Shown here one piece after another: positions 26,723 through 35,233 of a stretch of DNA of 64,000 nucleotides (the stretch's first letter is position 1; each line of letters opens with the position of its first letter). Both the position numbers and the translations under genes were made by a program. Under the pieces are notes generated by a model that ran no database searches, was not told where the DNA came from, and worked only from the letters and a program-made list of their open reading frames with translations. This stretch comes from CAZJLN01 sp964540765 (lineage in GTDB: Bacteria > Chloroflexota > Anaerolineae > Anaerolineales > Anaerolineaceae), in the NCBI GenBank assembly GCA_964540765.1, contig CAZINW010000007.1, positions 13,744-77,743 on the forward strand. Direction: 5' to 3'.

Positions 26723-27871
26723 ATGCAAAATTTATTGGACTATCTGGAGTGGCGTGGAGATTTAAGTTTTGCGCGCGACTGCTTTAATGAAGTTGATAAT
26801 TTGATATTTTCTGTCCTTGCATATTTGGATTTTGAGGAGATTGTCCCGGGAGGGACAGATGGGGGATCAATTCCACTTTTGGAAGCGGCGGAACAATTAA
26901 GAAACACGAAGGATAAACCTTCCTCCGTGATCACCAAGTCATTTTTTGCCCAGCTTCCAACACTATTGGTAAAAGCAGCACAGTCAACCCGTTACCGGGA
27001 TATCAAATTATCCAATTTTGTAAATCAAGTGGATTATGAACGATCAGAGCAGTTTTCTGCTGTCGTGTTTTCGATGAGCGATGAGTTGCATTTTTTGGCT
27101 TTCCGGGGTACTGATGATACTCTCGCCGGATGGAAAGAGGATTTGCAGATGAGCTTTATGGATGAAGTGCAGGCGCAGAAACTGGCGGCAATTTACTTGA
27201 AAAGCGTTATTGCCAGCTTGCCGGGGAGTTTCTATCTTGGCGGTCATTCCAAGGGAGGCAACCTGGCTGTTTTTGCAGCATCCCAGGCAAGCGAAGAAAT
27301 GCGGGATCGGATCTTGGGTATTTATAATAACGACGGGCCTGGATTTCAAACGAATATCATTCAGAGTGCAGGGTATCAAAGTATATTAGGCAAAATCAAT
27401 ACATTGATACCCAGATCCTCGGTAGTGGGTATGCTGTTGGAGCATATCGAAGATTACAAGGTGGTTGGCAGCTATGAAACTGGCATCATGCAGCATAATG
27501 CTTTTTCCTGGAAAGTAAAAGGCGCAAATTTCGTTTATGAGGAGGGATTATCCAAGAGCAGCCTTAATATCAATACTGCAGTAAGGGCATGGCTTGATCA
27601 GCTTCCATTTGAGCAAAGAGCAATATTTGTAGAGGCGCTTTTCGAAATTCTACAGGCGACTGGCGCCAGGACTGTCAGAGAGTTATCGCAAGAAATGCTG
27701 GCCAGTTCGAATGCGATGATCAAGACCTATAAAAATTTAGATCCCCAGACGCAATCACATTTGAAAAATGTGATTGAAATATTCTTTGCGGAAAGTCAAA
27801 AAGCGTTGAGACGATCAATCAGTAAGGAATTTAACTTATTGATTTCGAAAAGAATGCCGAGAAAAAAATAA
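26723..27871 (+). CDS. Mbeg1-like (DUF2974) alpha/beta hydrolase family protein
   Basis: A 382-residue protein. It begins with the family signature LLDYLEWRGDLSFARDCFNEVDNLIFSVLAYLDFE, followed by an alpha/beta-hydrolase core. FLAFRGTDDTLAGWKEDLQMSF supplies the lipase-like oxyanion region, and LGGHSKGGNLAVFAA carries the nucleophilic Ser in GHSKG. The C-terminal 110 residues are helical. No signal peptide is seen. Members are predicted lipases or esterases of unknown substrate. GGAAGGAG precedes the ATG. It stands alone between a repeat-rich gap and the arsenic genes. Confidence 0.85.
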   Translation: MQNLLDYLEWRGDLSFARDCFNEVDNLIFSVLAYLDFEEIVPGGTDGGSIPLLEAAEQLRNTKDKPSSVITKSFFAQLPTLLVKAAQSTRYRDIKLSNFVNQVDYERSEQFSAVVFSMSDELHFLAFRGTDDTLAGWKEDLQMSFMDEVQAQKLAAIYLKSVIASLPGSFYLGGHSKGGNLAVFAASQASEEMRDRILGIYNNDGPGFQTNIIQSAGYQSILGKINTLIPRSSVVGMLLEHIEDYKVVGSYETGIMQHNAFSWKVKGANFVYEEGLSKSSLNINTAVRAWLDQLPFEQRAIFVEALFEILQATGARTVRELSQEMLASSNAMIKTYKNLDPQTQSHLKNVIEIFFAESQKALRRSISKEFNLLISKRMPRKK

Positions 27872-27925
27872 AAATCGAAACAGAAGGATTCCAGCATGCA
27901 CTACCTTTTAGTGCATTTTTCTCCC

Positions 27926-27967
27926 TTGACAAATAGACAATCATCTATATAATATCATATAGAAGAT
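27926..27967 (+). promoter_or_regulatory. Promoter with overlapping ArsR-type operator
   Basis: TTGACA (27926-27931) and TATAAT (27948-27953) are 16 bp apart. An inverted repeat ATCATCTATAT (27940-27950) and ATATAGAAGAT (27957-27967), 10 of 11 positions complementary, covers the -10 box. This is the classic layout for metal-released repression by ArsR/SmtB proteins, and implies autoregulation of the next gene. Confidence 0.8.
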
Positions 27968-27974
27968 TATCTAT

Positions 27975-28304
27975 ATGATAAACTCGAATCCGGTTGAATT
28001 CGCCAAAGCGCTGGCTGATCAGACCCGCCAGAAGATCATGCACCTATGCTGCTGCGAGTGGGTTTCGGTCAGCGACATTGTCGGGCAGCTCAACGTCACC
28101 CAACCGACGGTCTCATACCACCTGGCGGTGTTGCGAGAGGCTGGTCTCGTCAGCGTCCGTGAGGAAGGCAGACAGACCTTCTACAGGCTTAACCAGGATT
28201 GGATCGCCTCCTGTTGTGGGCAGCTTGTGGTTCGATTTGCACCCGGCACGGATACTGCCGAAGCCGTCAGGACGGTCAAACTCGTCGTCAGACCTGAGCC
28301 TTAA
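27975..28304 (+). CDS. arsR: ArsR/SmtB-family metalloregulator
   Basis: A 109-residue winged-helix repressor. FAKALADQTRQKIMHLCCCEWVSVSDIVGQLNVTQPTVSYHLAVLREAGLVSVREEGRQTFYRL covers the DNA-binding domain; the recognition helix is QPTVSYHLAVL. Three adjacent Cys near residue 25 (LCCCEW) and a later CC pair could bind As(III) or Sb(III), although their placement differs from the ELCVCDL site of E. coli ArsR. The operator over its own -10 box and the ArsM gene 83 bp downstream support arsenic sensing. Confidence 0.88.
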   Translation: MINSNPVEFAKALADQTRQKIMHLCCCEWVSVSDIVGQLNVTQPTVSYHLAVLREAGLVSVREEGRQTFYRLNQDWIASCCGQLVVRFAPGTDTAEAVRTVKLVVRPEP

Positions 28305-28387
28305 CGTATTCTGGAATGTCAGCTGCCGCTCGCATCCCAAAAATATTAATAAATTATATAGACACATACCTATACAAGGAGAATATC

Positions 28388-29191
28388 ATGATCAACCCAA
28401 CCAATACACACAAGAGAGTACAGCACCACTATGCAGAATTCGCCCGTACGAGCAGTTCGTGTTGTGCTCCACAGAACACGCTTTACCCGGCTGAGACCCT
28501 GCAGGCATTGCCGGCTGATATTGCCAGCTTTACCGCTGGCAGTGGGGATCCAATCACCCTGGCGGATCTGCAGCCCGGTGAAACAGTGCTTGACCTTGGC
28601 TCGGGCGGCGGATTGGACTGCTTCCTGGCTGCCCGCCGGGTCGGCGATAGCGGGCATGTCATTGGCGTGGACATGACCCCTGAGATGCTCAAGCGTGCCC
28701 GCCAGGGTGCGCAGCGCCTGGGTCTCAAAAACGTGGAGTTCCGCGAGGGTTTTCTTGAAGCCCTGCCGGTCGATGATACAAGCGTTGACGTTGTGATCTC
28801 GAACTGCGTCGTCAACCTCTCACCCGATAAATCGCAGGTGTTCCGTGAGATCTTCCGGGTGTTGAAGCCTGGAGGTCGATTATCCGTCTCGGACATAGTA
28901 ACCAACCGCCCAGTCCCACAAGAGCGACGCGAGGACAACTTGGACTGGTGCGGCTGCACCTCGGGTGCCCTGCCAGTTCAGGAGTACGCCGAGGAGTTGC
29001 ACAAGGTCGGCTTCGTGGATATCAAACTCCAACCCGACCTCGAAGTGGCCAGATTGGCAGTTGAGAGCGGTCAATTCCAGGCTCCGGAGGGTGTAACAAA
29101 AGAAGAAACTTTCCAGACATTGGACAATTGGGAGCAATGTGAGCGGAACGTGTTCCTGCCACACCTGATCTCCGCCCGCAAGCCGGCTTGA
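28388..29191 (+). CDS. arsM: Arsenite S-adenosylmethionine methyltransferase
   Basis: A 267-residue class I methyltransferase. The SAM-binding motif is VLDLGSGGGLDCFLAARRVG and the acidic loop GVDMTP. Cys140 (SNCVVNLSP) and Cys190 (DWCGC) are 50 residues apart, the same spacing as the arsenic-binding pair C174/C224 of characterised ArsM; Cys25/Cys26 and Cys78 are further candidates. ATG 28388 follows AAGGAG and is preferred over the upstream start at 28316. It methylates As(III) to less retained or volatile species. No arsenite efflux gene is next to it. Confidence 0.92.
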   Translation: MINPTNTHKRVQHHYAEFARTSSSCCAPQNTLYPAETLQALPADIASFTAGSGDPITLADLQPGETVLDLGSGGGLDCFLAARRVGDSGHVIGVDMTPEMLKRARQGAQRLGLKNVEFREGFLEALPVDDTSVDVVISNCVVNLSPDKSQVFREIFRVLKPGGRLSVSDIVTNRPVPQERREDNLDWCGCTSGALPVQEYAEELHKVGFVDIKLQPDLEVARLAVESGQFQAPEGVTKEETFQTLDNWEQCERNVFLPHLISARKPA

Positions 29192-29306
29192 CCATCGCCA
29201 AAATCTTGGCGGGGCAGGGTAGGGTGATTGATTGGGGATTGGATGGTGTGTGGAGCATGAGTTTGATTTTGTCCTCCCCTCTCACCCAACCCGCTGCCAG
29301 TATGGG

Positions 29307-29745
29307 TTATAGAACACGCGATGATAAACCTTCACCTTGTTGATCCCGATATTTATCCACAAATTGGCGAGGAGTGAGCACAAGAACGCCTTGATACCCG
29401 GATACTTTCAGCAAATGTTTATCCCCGCTCATAATGAGATTACAACCACTTGCCAAAGCACAGGCGAAAATTTATCATCATCCGGGTCTTCACTGATTGG
29501 CTGAGGCAAAACAGGTGTTGAAAAAAACTCCGCATGTAAAATTAATAATCCCAGTATCGGTTGGCAGATCAATCCCTGAATGTTCTGCAACCAGGATTTC
29601 ACTTACTCTTCTATATTCCATGAATATTTCAGGCGAGATAACCAAAGAGATTTTTCGTTCCTGCCATGCCTTCAAAATCTTATAAGGGGGAACCACTGAA
29701 GAACACCCCTGAAATGAACACATTTGTGTCCAGGATTACTTTCAC
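29307..29745 (-). pseudogene. Frameshifted PIN-domain toxin
   Basis: A PIN-family toxin gene broken by at least two frameshifts. It starts at GTG 29745, overlapping the antitoxin stop (GTGA), and reads MKVILDTNVFISGVFF before a stop. A second frame continues YKILKAWQERKISLVISPEIFMEYRRVSE. A third gives ACALASGCNLIMSGDKHLL and VLVLTPRQFVDKY to the stop at 29307. Each piece matches successive parts of the family (catalytic Asp in LDTNVF, Asp in SGDKHLL). The region between the second and third frames holds EDPDDDKF. The antitoxin upstream is intact. Confidence 0.75.
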
Positions 29746-30005
29746 TGACGCCCTCTGGCTCTTTTGACTGCATTGTTAATATCCGCGCGAGTCAATCCTG
29801 CATTCTTGGCTTGCTGGCGAGCCTGCTGGATGAGGTCATCAAATTGCCGCATATCCGGTGTATTGATGGCTTTCAAAATAATGACATCTCCATCGCCAAC
29901 GACTACAAATTGATCCCCACTTTGAAGATTCAATGCTTTACGAATTGCTTCTGGTATGACGACCTGTCCTTTGGAGGACATTCGGGTGGTTGAAATAGTA
30001 TCCAC
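29742..30005 (-). CDS. AbrB/MazE-family antitoxin
   Basis: An 87-residue protein with an N-terminal SpoVT/AbrB swapped-hairpin DNA-binding domain: TTRMSSKGQVVIPEAIRKALNLQSGDQFVVVGDGDVIILKAI. The C-terminal helix (RQFDDLIQQARQQAKNAGL) would bind and neutralise the toxin. The start is GTG with AAGGAG five bases upstream. The stop overlaps the start of the broken PIN toxin. With its toxin inactive it may be a relic, or may still regulate in trans. Confidence 0.85.
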   Translation of the reverse strand: MDTISTTRMSSKGQVVIPEAIRKALNLQSGDQFVVVGDGDVIILKAINTPDMRQFDDLIQQARQQAKNAGLTRADINNAVKRARGRQ

Positions 30006-30015
30006 ACTGACTCCT

Positions 30016-30037
30016 TCTTACTGGTAAGACCATTATA
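30016..30037 (-). promoter_or_regulatory. Promoter and operator of the AbrB/PIN locus
   Basis: On the minus strand an extended -10 element TGGTATAAT (TATAAT at 30037-30032) lies 27 bp before the GTG start. Between them sits the palindrome TCTTAC-CA-GTAAGA (30029-30016), a likely autoregulatory operator. Confidence 0.55.
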
Positions 30038-30069
30038 CCATAGACACAAGCGTACAAACCATAAGATTG

Positions 30070-30483
30070 TCATGCCAGACCCAAGCCGGGGATCGGCTGG
30101 AATCCCTGCTCTGAAAAATGGGGATCAAAGGTAAAGCCATATTCAATATTTGCCTGGCGCATGAGTTCAAAGCTGGTGCAATCAACTAGGGAAAGTTGAC
30201 GCCGATTGGCTGCCAGTAGGATACCCATCCCCAACCTGTGCAAATCCTGGTCAACCCAGATCGGTTCGATCACCAGTCGGATGGTTTGCTCAAAGAAATG
30301 CATCGCATCAATCCCAAAGCGATGCTGGAGCAGGGCAGTCGTCTCAAGCAGCACATAGTTGCTGGTGAATATCTGTGTATCTGTGCTTAGAATTTTCTTC
30401 CAAACCCGGCTGGCAGGCTGGTGATACTGGTCATTCTGATTGAGCACGGCCAGGAACGCGGAGGTATCCATAAATAGTTTCAC
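30070..30483 (-). CDS. vapC: PIN-domain toxin (VapC-like ribonuclease)
   Basis: A 137-residue intact PIN domain. Acidic metal-binding residues are visible: Asp in LFMDTSAFLAVL (residue 6), Glu in YVLLETTALL, Asp in LSLVDCTSFELM and a terminal Asp in FTFDPHF. The family cleaves specific RNAs, often tRNA or the sarcin-ricin loop. Its start overlaps the antitoxin stop by four bases (ATGA), giving coupled translation. It appears functional, in contrast to the frameshifted PIN gene just downstream. Confidence 0.88.
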   Translation of the reverse strand: MKLFMDTSAFLAVLNQNDQYHQPASRVWKKILSTDTQIFTSNYVLLETTALLQHRFGIDAMHFFEQTIRLVIEPIWVDQDLHRLGMGILLAANRRQLSLVDCTSFELMRQANIEYGFTFDPHFSEQGFQPIPGLGLA

Positions 30484-30725
30484 TGCTGGTAAGCCTCTGA
30501 AAGGTAGTCATCATGCTTTTCAGCCAGGTCGGGCGGACCCTGCAGATGGCCAACTGCTTGGAGCGCCTTTTTGCGCAGTTCCGCCCCGTCTGGCAGGTCA
30601 CCGCTTTGCATCATGACGTCGACGCTATCGCGGATTAATTCAGCAATTGATTTGTTTTCTCTTGCTGCCTTTCGTTTCAGCCAACGGGCTTGTTCAGGGG
30701 TCAACTGGATCTGTGTGCGGATCAT
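30480..30725 (-). CDS. vapB: Ribbon-helix-helix antitoxin (VapB-like)
   Basis: An 81-residue protein with an N-terminal RHH domain (MIRTQIQLTPEQARWLKRKAARENKSIAELIRDSVD) and an acidic C-terminal tail that would wrap the toxin. AAGGAG lies four bases before the ATG. A near-consensus promoter with palindromic sites is directly upstream, as expected for conditional autoregulation by the toxin-antitoxin complex. Confidence 0.86.
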   Translation of the reverse strand: MIRTQIQLTPEQARWLKRKAARENKSIAELIRDSVDVMMQSGDLPDGAELRKKALQAVGHLQGPPDLAEKHDDYLSEAYQQ

Positions 30726-30740
30726 ATATCTCCTTTTATG

Positions 30741-30778
30741 ATGATATCATTATAGCATTAATGATGTAATGATGTCAA
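30741..30778 (-). promoter_or_regulatory. VapBC promoter with palindromic operator
   Basis: Read on the minus strand: TTGACA (30778-30773), an 18-bp spacer and TATAAT (30754-30749). A perfect palindrome ATGATATCAT (30741-30750) overlaps the -10 box, and related ATGATGT repeats lie in the spacer. This fits binding by a ribbon-helix-helix antitoxin. Confidence 0.75.
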
Positions 30779-30855
30779 TTATAAAAGAAATACCGCCGCA
30801 ACCAATTTCTTCAATTTATGCCAAACCCTGGGTCGCAAAAAAGTGAAAGAGCGCT

Positions 30856-31734
30856 TTACCAACTATAAAACGGGTAGATACCCTGATCTGACAGGTATTG
30901 GATCACTTCGCTATCGAGCATGTCTTCAGCATGATAATGCAAGCCGAAGCGGCGCTGGATCTCAGTCACAAAGCCGGCTTCATCGGCGGCCTTCACGATC
31001 TGCTCACATTTTTCCTCGTTATAGGTGGTGCGCAAAGCGCGCCGGAATTCTGAAAGCATCTCCTGACGGCGTGCGGGGTCACCGGGCAATGCGGTTTTCA
31101 TACCCTGGTACTTCTTATCATAGGCGGTGCAGATCTGTGCGTTGCTCAACTCAGGGTAGCCACCTTCAAACACCACCATGTCATAGTCGAGCTTTTTGCG
31201 CCGTGCGGTCAGCCCTCGCGGGTATCCCAGCGAGAGGATCAACACCGGGGCTACCAGTTTGGGCAGGTGATACATCTCAGAGCAGGCGGGGATGCTGTCG
31301 AGGATGGTGCCGACGTAGCAGGAGCCAATGCCGTACAGCCAGGCAGCACTTTCAATTGCCTGGGCTGCGCATAGCAAATCATCCATACCGATCGAATAAT
31401 GCGAGAAGCTTTTGTTGCAGGTGAAGGGCGCGTCATTGCAGCGGCTGTAAACAGCCAGTTTGTGCCAGTCGATCAGGAAAACCAGGTTGACAGGCGCCTG
31501 AGCCATGAACACCTGGTCACCGCACATCTCGCAGAGCTTCTGGTTGCGCTGCTTATCCTTCTCAACAATGATGGAGTAAGGCTGCAGGTTTCCGCCAGTG
31601 GCGCTGCTGATGCCGACAGCCAGGATATCGTGCAAAACAGCTTCGGGGATGGGTTTATCAGTAAAACTCCGCACTGATTGACGTTCTTGCATTAATTGTA
31701 CTGCCCAGTTGGCTTTGTCCAGATCACGTTCCAT
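30856..31734 (-). CDS. Nitroreductase-family protein
   Basis: A 292-residue FMN-dependent oxidoreductase. The N-terminal MQERQSVRSFTDKPIPEAVLHDIL holds the Arg/Ser pair that binds the FMN phosphate. GISSATGGNLQPYSIIVEKD and GIGSCYVGTILD are further conserved parts. The C-terminal 60 residues exceed the usual length of about 200-220 and are helical. GGAGG precedes the ATG. Substrates of the family include nitroaromatics, quinones and flavins; the true one is not evident. It lies 44 bp from the alcohol dehydrogenase gene and probably shares its transcript. Confidence 0.88.
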   Translation of the reverse strand: MERDLDKANWAVQLMQERQSVRSFTDKPIPEAVLHDILAVGISSATGGNLQPYSIIVEKDKQRNQKLCEMCGDQVFMAQAPVNLVFLIDWHKLAVYSRCNDAPFTCNKSFSHYSIGMDDLLCAAQAIESAAWLYGIGSCYVGTILDSIPACSEMYHLPKLVAPVLILSLGYPRGLTARRKKLDYDMVVFEGGYPELSNAQICTAYDKKYQGMKTALPGDPARRQEMLSEFRRALRTTYNEEKCEQIVKAADEAGFVTEIQRRFGLHYHAEDMLDSEVIQYLSDQGIYPFYSW

Positions 31735-31778
31735 AGTGAAACCTCCAGAAAGGGAATGTTTTGTGTAATTGTAGCTGA

Positions 31779-32780
31779 TTATCGGCGCACATTGATCATG
31801 ACTTTCAATCCCTCCCGCCGCTCAGCCGCTAAAAATGCTTCTTCAGCCTGTACCAGCGGGAAGTGGTGCGTCACCAGCGAGCGCACATCCACCAACCCCT
31901 GTGAAACCAGGTCGATCGCACGCGGGTAAGTGTGTTTCATGCGCCGCACTAATTTGATGGTTAACCCCTTGCGGCGTGCCAGCGATGCTGAAAACGAGGT
32001 GCTGTCATTATCCGGAATGCCAGCCAAAATCACTTTGCCCCCGGGAATAACGGCAGCAAAGGCATCATCGACCGCTCCCTGATCCCCTGCCACTTCGAAT
32101 GCCACATCGACACCCCGCCCACCTGTCGCTGCCAGGACCGCACTGCCCTCAAGCCGGTCTTCCACGCAAAAAACGTGATTCGCCCCGTAAGTTTTGGCTG
32201 CTTCCACCCGGTGCGGAAGTTTATCGGTTGCGATGATCTTCTCTGCCCCAGCAAGTTTCACCAGTTGAATGATGAGCAGCCCGATCGGACCACAGCCAAA
32301 CACCCCAACGGTCATTCCTGTCTTGAGGTGCGCCAGGTCCGCTGCATGGATCGCCACCCCCAGCGGTTCCAGCATCGCCCCCTCTTCATTTGTGAGTGAA
32401 TCAGGAAGGGGGAACAGGCATTTCTCATTCCAGGTCATATATTCGCGCAAGGCACCATCGATGCCACCATGTCCGGCAAAAAGGATATGCGGGCACAGGT
32501 TGGGATGTCCTTTCATGCAGAACTCGCACTTCCCACACGGGATGGCCGGGTCCACCGCCACACGCTCGCCGCTTTCAGTGACAGCGGCAAATTCATGCCC
32601 AAGCACCAACGGATGGGTCAGTCTGGCATCGCCAATGCTCACTTCTTTAAGCCAGTGTACATCCGAGCCGCAGATACCTGCTGAAGTTATCTTGAGCAGC
32701 TTCTCTCCAACAGCAGGGGTCGGTACAGCCTCATCATGCAAACGTATGTTATGCGGTCCATGCAGACGAATTGTTTTCAT
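31779..32780 (-). CDS. Zinc-dependent medium-chain alcohol/polyol dehydrogenase
   Basis: A 333-residue MDR-family enzyme similar to sorbitol, threonine and galactitol dehydrogenases. The catalytic zinc site comprises Cys in GICGSDVHW and His-Glu in LGHEF. The structural zinc loop CGKCEFCMKGHPNLC has four Cys. The nucleotide-binding motif is VGVFGCGPIGLLIIQL, followed by an acidic residue (ATDK) that favours NAD. AGGAGG precedes the ATG. It probably oxidises a sugar alcohol or similar secondary alcohol. Confidence 0.9.
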   Translation of the reverse strand: MKTIRLHGPHNIRLHDEAVPTPAVGEKLLKITSAGICGSDVHWLKEVSIGDARLTHPLVLGHEFAAVTESGERVAVDPAIPCGKCEFCMKGHPNLCPHILFAGHGGIDGALREYMTWNEKCLFPLPDSLTNEEGAMLEPLGVAIHAADLAHLKTGMTVGVFGCGPIGLLIIQLVKLAGAEKIIATDKLPHRVEAAKTYGANHVFCVEDRLEGSAVLAATGGRGVDVAFEVAGDQGAVDDAFAAVIPGGKVILAGIPDNDSTSFSASLARRKGLTIKLVRRMKHTYPRAIDLVSQGLVDVRSLVTHHFPLVQAEEAFLAAERREGLKVMINVRR

Positions 32781-32930
32781 AGCATTTGCCTCCTGGAGAA
32801 GGGACCGTGTGGATGATACATGTTGGACTATTGTACCCCGAGATTCACACTTGATAGCGCCTTTGCTGCCCCTTAGTATAAATGGAGGGTCCCCGAGCGC
32901 TGCTGAAGAGACTCTCTTTATATGGAAATT

Positions 32931-34229
32931 CTATGGCTGCACGACGCGCCCCAGAAAGAGGATCGTCCCGCTGGGTTGGTGCTGGATGGCAAATATGAAA
33001 GGTCGGTCGATCACCAGTGAGATGGGCTCATCGATGGGGGCAGATGTAAGGGACATGATCACCGCCGTAGCTGCGGCCGCTTCGGTGCCATGCTCATCCA
33101 CTGTGATGGTGGCTTCGTGAACCACATCGCTAATGAAAAGGTCTTGTTCCGCATTGATGCCGGAAAAATCTGCCAGGTCGGGGTCAAAAGCTGAAAGCAT
33201 ACCCAATCGCTTGAGCGGGTTGGGGGCACTCACCGAGCTCTCAAAGTTAAATTTTGGCATTTTCAAATCCACAGGTACAGATCGCATACCATCTAGGATT
33301 CCACTCAATTCCTCGGAGCTCAAGGCGTTTTCGACAGCTTCAAAGGCACCCTCATCCGGCACAAACAGGATCATGGAAAAATCCTGGGATAAGTAGGGCA
33401 GGCGCACGACCTGGAAATTATCCTGCCGCATGTAGCCGAGGCGTTCCTCTGGCAGGTGCATCATCTCCACATCAGTTTGTGATCCATCCAACAGGGTGAA
33501 GGGCGCTGGTGTGGTATCGTTCTCCTCGAAGGGGTACAGCCAGGAGCCATTGAAGTAGATGGCATTGGCAAGTACCAGGCGGGTGAGGGTATCGATGGCA
33601 CCTTGCGGGATCAGGTCGGGGATCTTTTCTTCCGTTTCATCGGCAACCCAGGCATTGATGGCTTGGCGTGCCACCTCGGGCTCGTTTTTAAAATCGACGG
33701 TGTATATCCCGGCGCCATACTGCAGAGCCAGTGTGTCAAGGAAGGCTTGATTGAAATCAAAGCCGGATTGACCCCAGGTGGAGTTGGCAATGTTCAATTG
33801 GAAGGTGTCGCCTTCAGATTCATCATGAAGTTCAGCCTGGGAGGCTTCAATTGCCAGGAGCAGGGCGTTGAAGGCGGGATGACCTTCATCCCCGAACGCC
33901 TGCAGTGAGAGGGCATCCAGCATTTCTGCCCAGGTATCAGCCTCAGCGCCGGCGAGGGTCATGCTCAATGCCAGCGATAGGCTGAAGGGCGAAAAGATGA
34001 GATTGCCATCGACGTCGTTGATTTCGTCGTAGAAGTTTAAGGCAAAAGCCGTATTGCCAGCGACGAGCGCTTCCACCTGGGAAGGGTCGACCAGGGGTTC
34101 GGTGTCACGCTCAAGCTCACTTTGCGCATAGACAACGCTTTTGTTATTGGTATTATTAACCGGGACAGGGCTGCAGGCAGATGCCATAAGCAGCGGGATC
34201 AGAAGCATGCAAACAAATATAGTTTTCAT
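32931..34229 (-). CDS. Serpin, predicted surface lipoprotein
   Basis: A 432-residue serine protease inhibitor of the serpin family, with a lipoprotein-type signal peptide (LLMASAC). Core serpin motifs include NLIFSPFSLSLALSMTLAGA, LVLANAIYFNGSW and the C-terminal DRPFIFAIQHQPSGTILFLGRV. The hinge DEHGTEAAAATAV is canonical for inhibitory serpins, with small residues at P12-P9. Counting 17 residues from the hinge Glu puts P1 near Thr or Leu in the SLTSAP segment, which suggests inhibition of elastase- or subtilisin-like proteases; this count is approximate. GGAGG precedes the ATG. A role in protection from proteases of neighbouring microbes is inference. Confidence 0.93.
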   Translation of the reverse strand: MKTIFVCMLLIPLLMASACSPVPVNNTNNKSVVYAQSELERDTEPLVDPSQVEALVAGNTAFALNFYDEINDVDGNLIFSPFSLSLALSMTLAGAEADTWAEMLDALSLQAFGDEGHPAFNALLLAIEASQAELHDESEGDTFQLNIANSTWGQSGFDFNQAFLDTLALQYGAGIYTVDFKNEPEVARQAINAWVADETEEKIPDLIPQGAIDTLTRLVLANAIYFNGSWLYPFEENDTTPAPFTLLDGSQTDVEMMHLPEERLGYMRQDNFQVVRLPYLSQDFSMILFVPDEGAFEAVENALSSEELSGILDGMRSVPVDLKMPKFNFESSVSAPNPLKRLGMLSAFDPDLADFSGINAEQDLFISDVVHEATITVDEHGTEAAAATAVIMSLTSAPIDEPISLVIDRPFIFAIQHQPSGTILFLGRVVQP

Positions 34230-34317
34230 TGGTCCTCCAAAGTTGGTTATAAATATTGGACGATTTTCAACGTGGTTTGTTCCCAGATCATCATCTCAGG
34301 TAGGACTATAAATGAAA

Positions 34318-34346
34318 AGAGTTCAGCGACAGGGTCCCTGAACTCT
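34318..34346 (-). terminator. Terminator of the DUF368 gene
   Basis: AGAGTTCAG and CTGAACTCT form a nine-base stem; on the minus strand it is followed by TTTTC. It lies 30 bp past the stop codon of the DUF368 gene. Confidence 0.8.
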
Positions 34347-34375
34347 CCTTGTGGACATTATTGGGTGACGACGAT

Positions 34376-35233
34376 CTAAATGACTGATTCGTGCGAATAT
34401 TTTTCATCCAGTTTGGCAAGCACATATGAGATGACTGTACCAATGGCGAACAACAACGCACACACTGCAATCACCCAGCTCCTGACACCCTCCGGGATGA
34501 TCGCAATGGTGGAACCCACTACGATGCCAAGGATGAAATGATACATGCAGGTGTAGAACTTCTTGAACAGCCATGAAACCAGCCTTGCAAAGAGAAGAAC
34601 ACACACGATCAAGCCCAGAGCCAGAGGGATGATCACACCCAGGTCAAGATGACTAATCCCACTTGCCATCGGTTCATACAAGCCCAGGTAGATCAGGAAG
34701 TTGGATGGACTCATGCCCGGCACGACCACACCCAACCCGATCAGCACACCGCTCAACACCCAGTTCAAGAAGCTCGGGGCTAAATTGACCGTGCGGATGG
34801 ATTCCATCCAGCGCATCAAGAACACGGTACCCACGGCTGTCACTACCAGCAGTACCCAGTGCCAGGGTTTTCTGCCCTGTTTGCCAGAGGTTATAAAGAG
34901 GGAAGGGAAGGTGCCGGTGATGAAGCCAATGAATAGCCAGGTGAACTGGGCGGCGTAGTTTATGAAGGCGAAATCCACTACCGCTGAAAAGGCTACCACA
35001 CCGATGACACCGCCAATGCCAACCGGTACAAAAAAGCGCAGGTTCTTGATGAATTTCTCTTTTAAATTTCCCAACCAGCGCATTAGGGGTTCATACAATC
35101 CAAACACTACTGCCAGCACACCACCGGAGAGACCGGGAGTAATGAACCCGATGCCGACCAGAATACCCTTCAACAGACGTACAATCCAATCAACCACAGA
35201 ACTTTTCTTCTGAACTGCGTTCGTTGTTGTCAT
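34376..35233 (-). CDS. DUF368 family protein, candidate undecaprenyl-phosphate translocase (PopT-like)
   Basis: A 285-residue polytopic membrane protein with about eight helices. Two related motifs, GFITPGLSGGVLAVVFGLYEPL and GVVVPGMSPSNFLIYLGLYEPM, mark an internal repeat typical of DUF368. Proteins of this family have been shown to recycle undecaprenyl phosphate across the membrane for wall synthesis. I choose the ATG at 35233, which has AAGGAG upstream, rather than the longer reading from 35269. It is monocistronic with its own terminator. A VTT-domain protein that could serve a related purpose is encoded at 40114-40695. Confidence 0.87.
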   Translation of the reverse strand: MTTTNAVQKKSSVVDWIVRLLKGILVGIGFITPGLSGGVLAVVFGLYEPLMRWLGNLKEKFIKNLRFFVPVGIGGVIGVVAFSAVVDFAFINYAAQFTWLFIGFITGTFPSLFITSGKQGRKPWHWVLLVVTAVGTVFLMRWMESIRTVNLAPSFLNWVLSGVLIGLGVVVPGMSPSNFLIYLGLYEPMASGISHLDLGVIIPLALGLIVCVLLFARLVSWLFKKFYTCMYHFILGIVVGSTIAIIPEGVRSWVIAVCALLFAIGTVISYVLAKLDEKYSHESVI

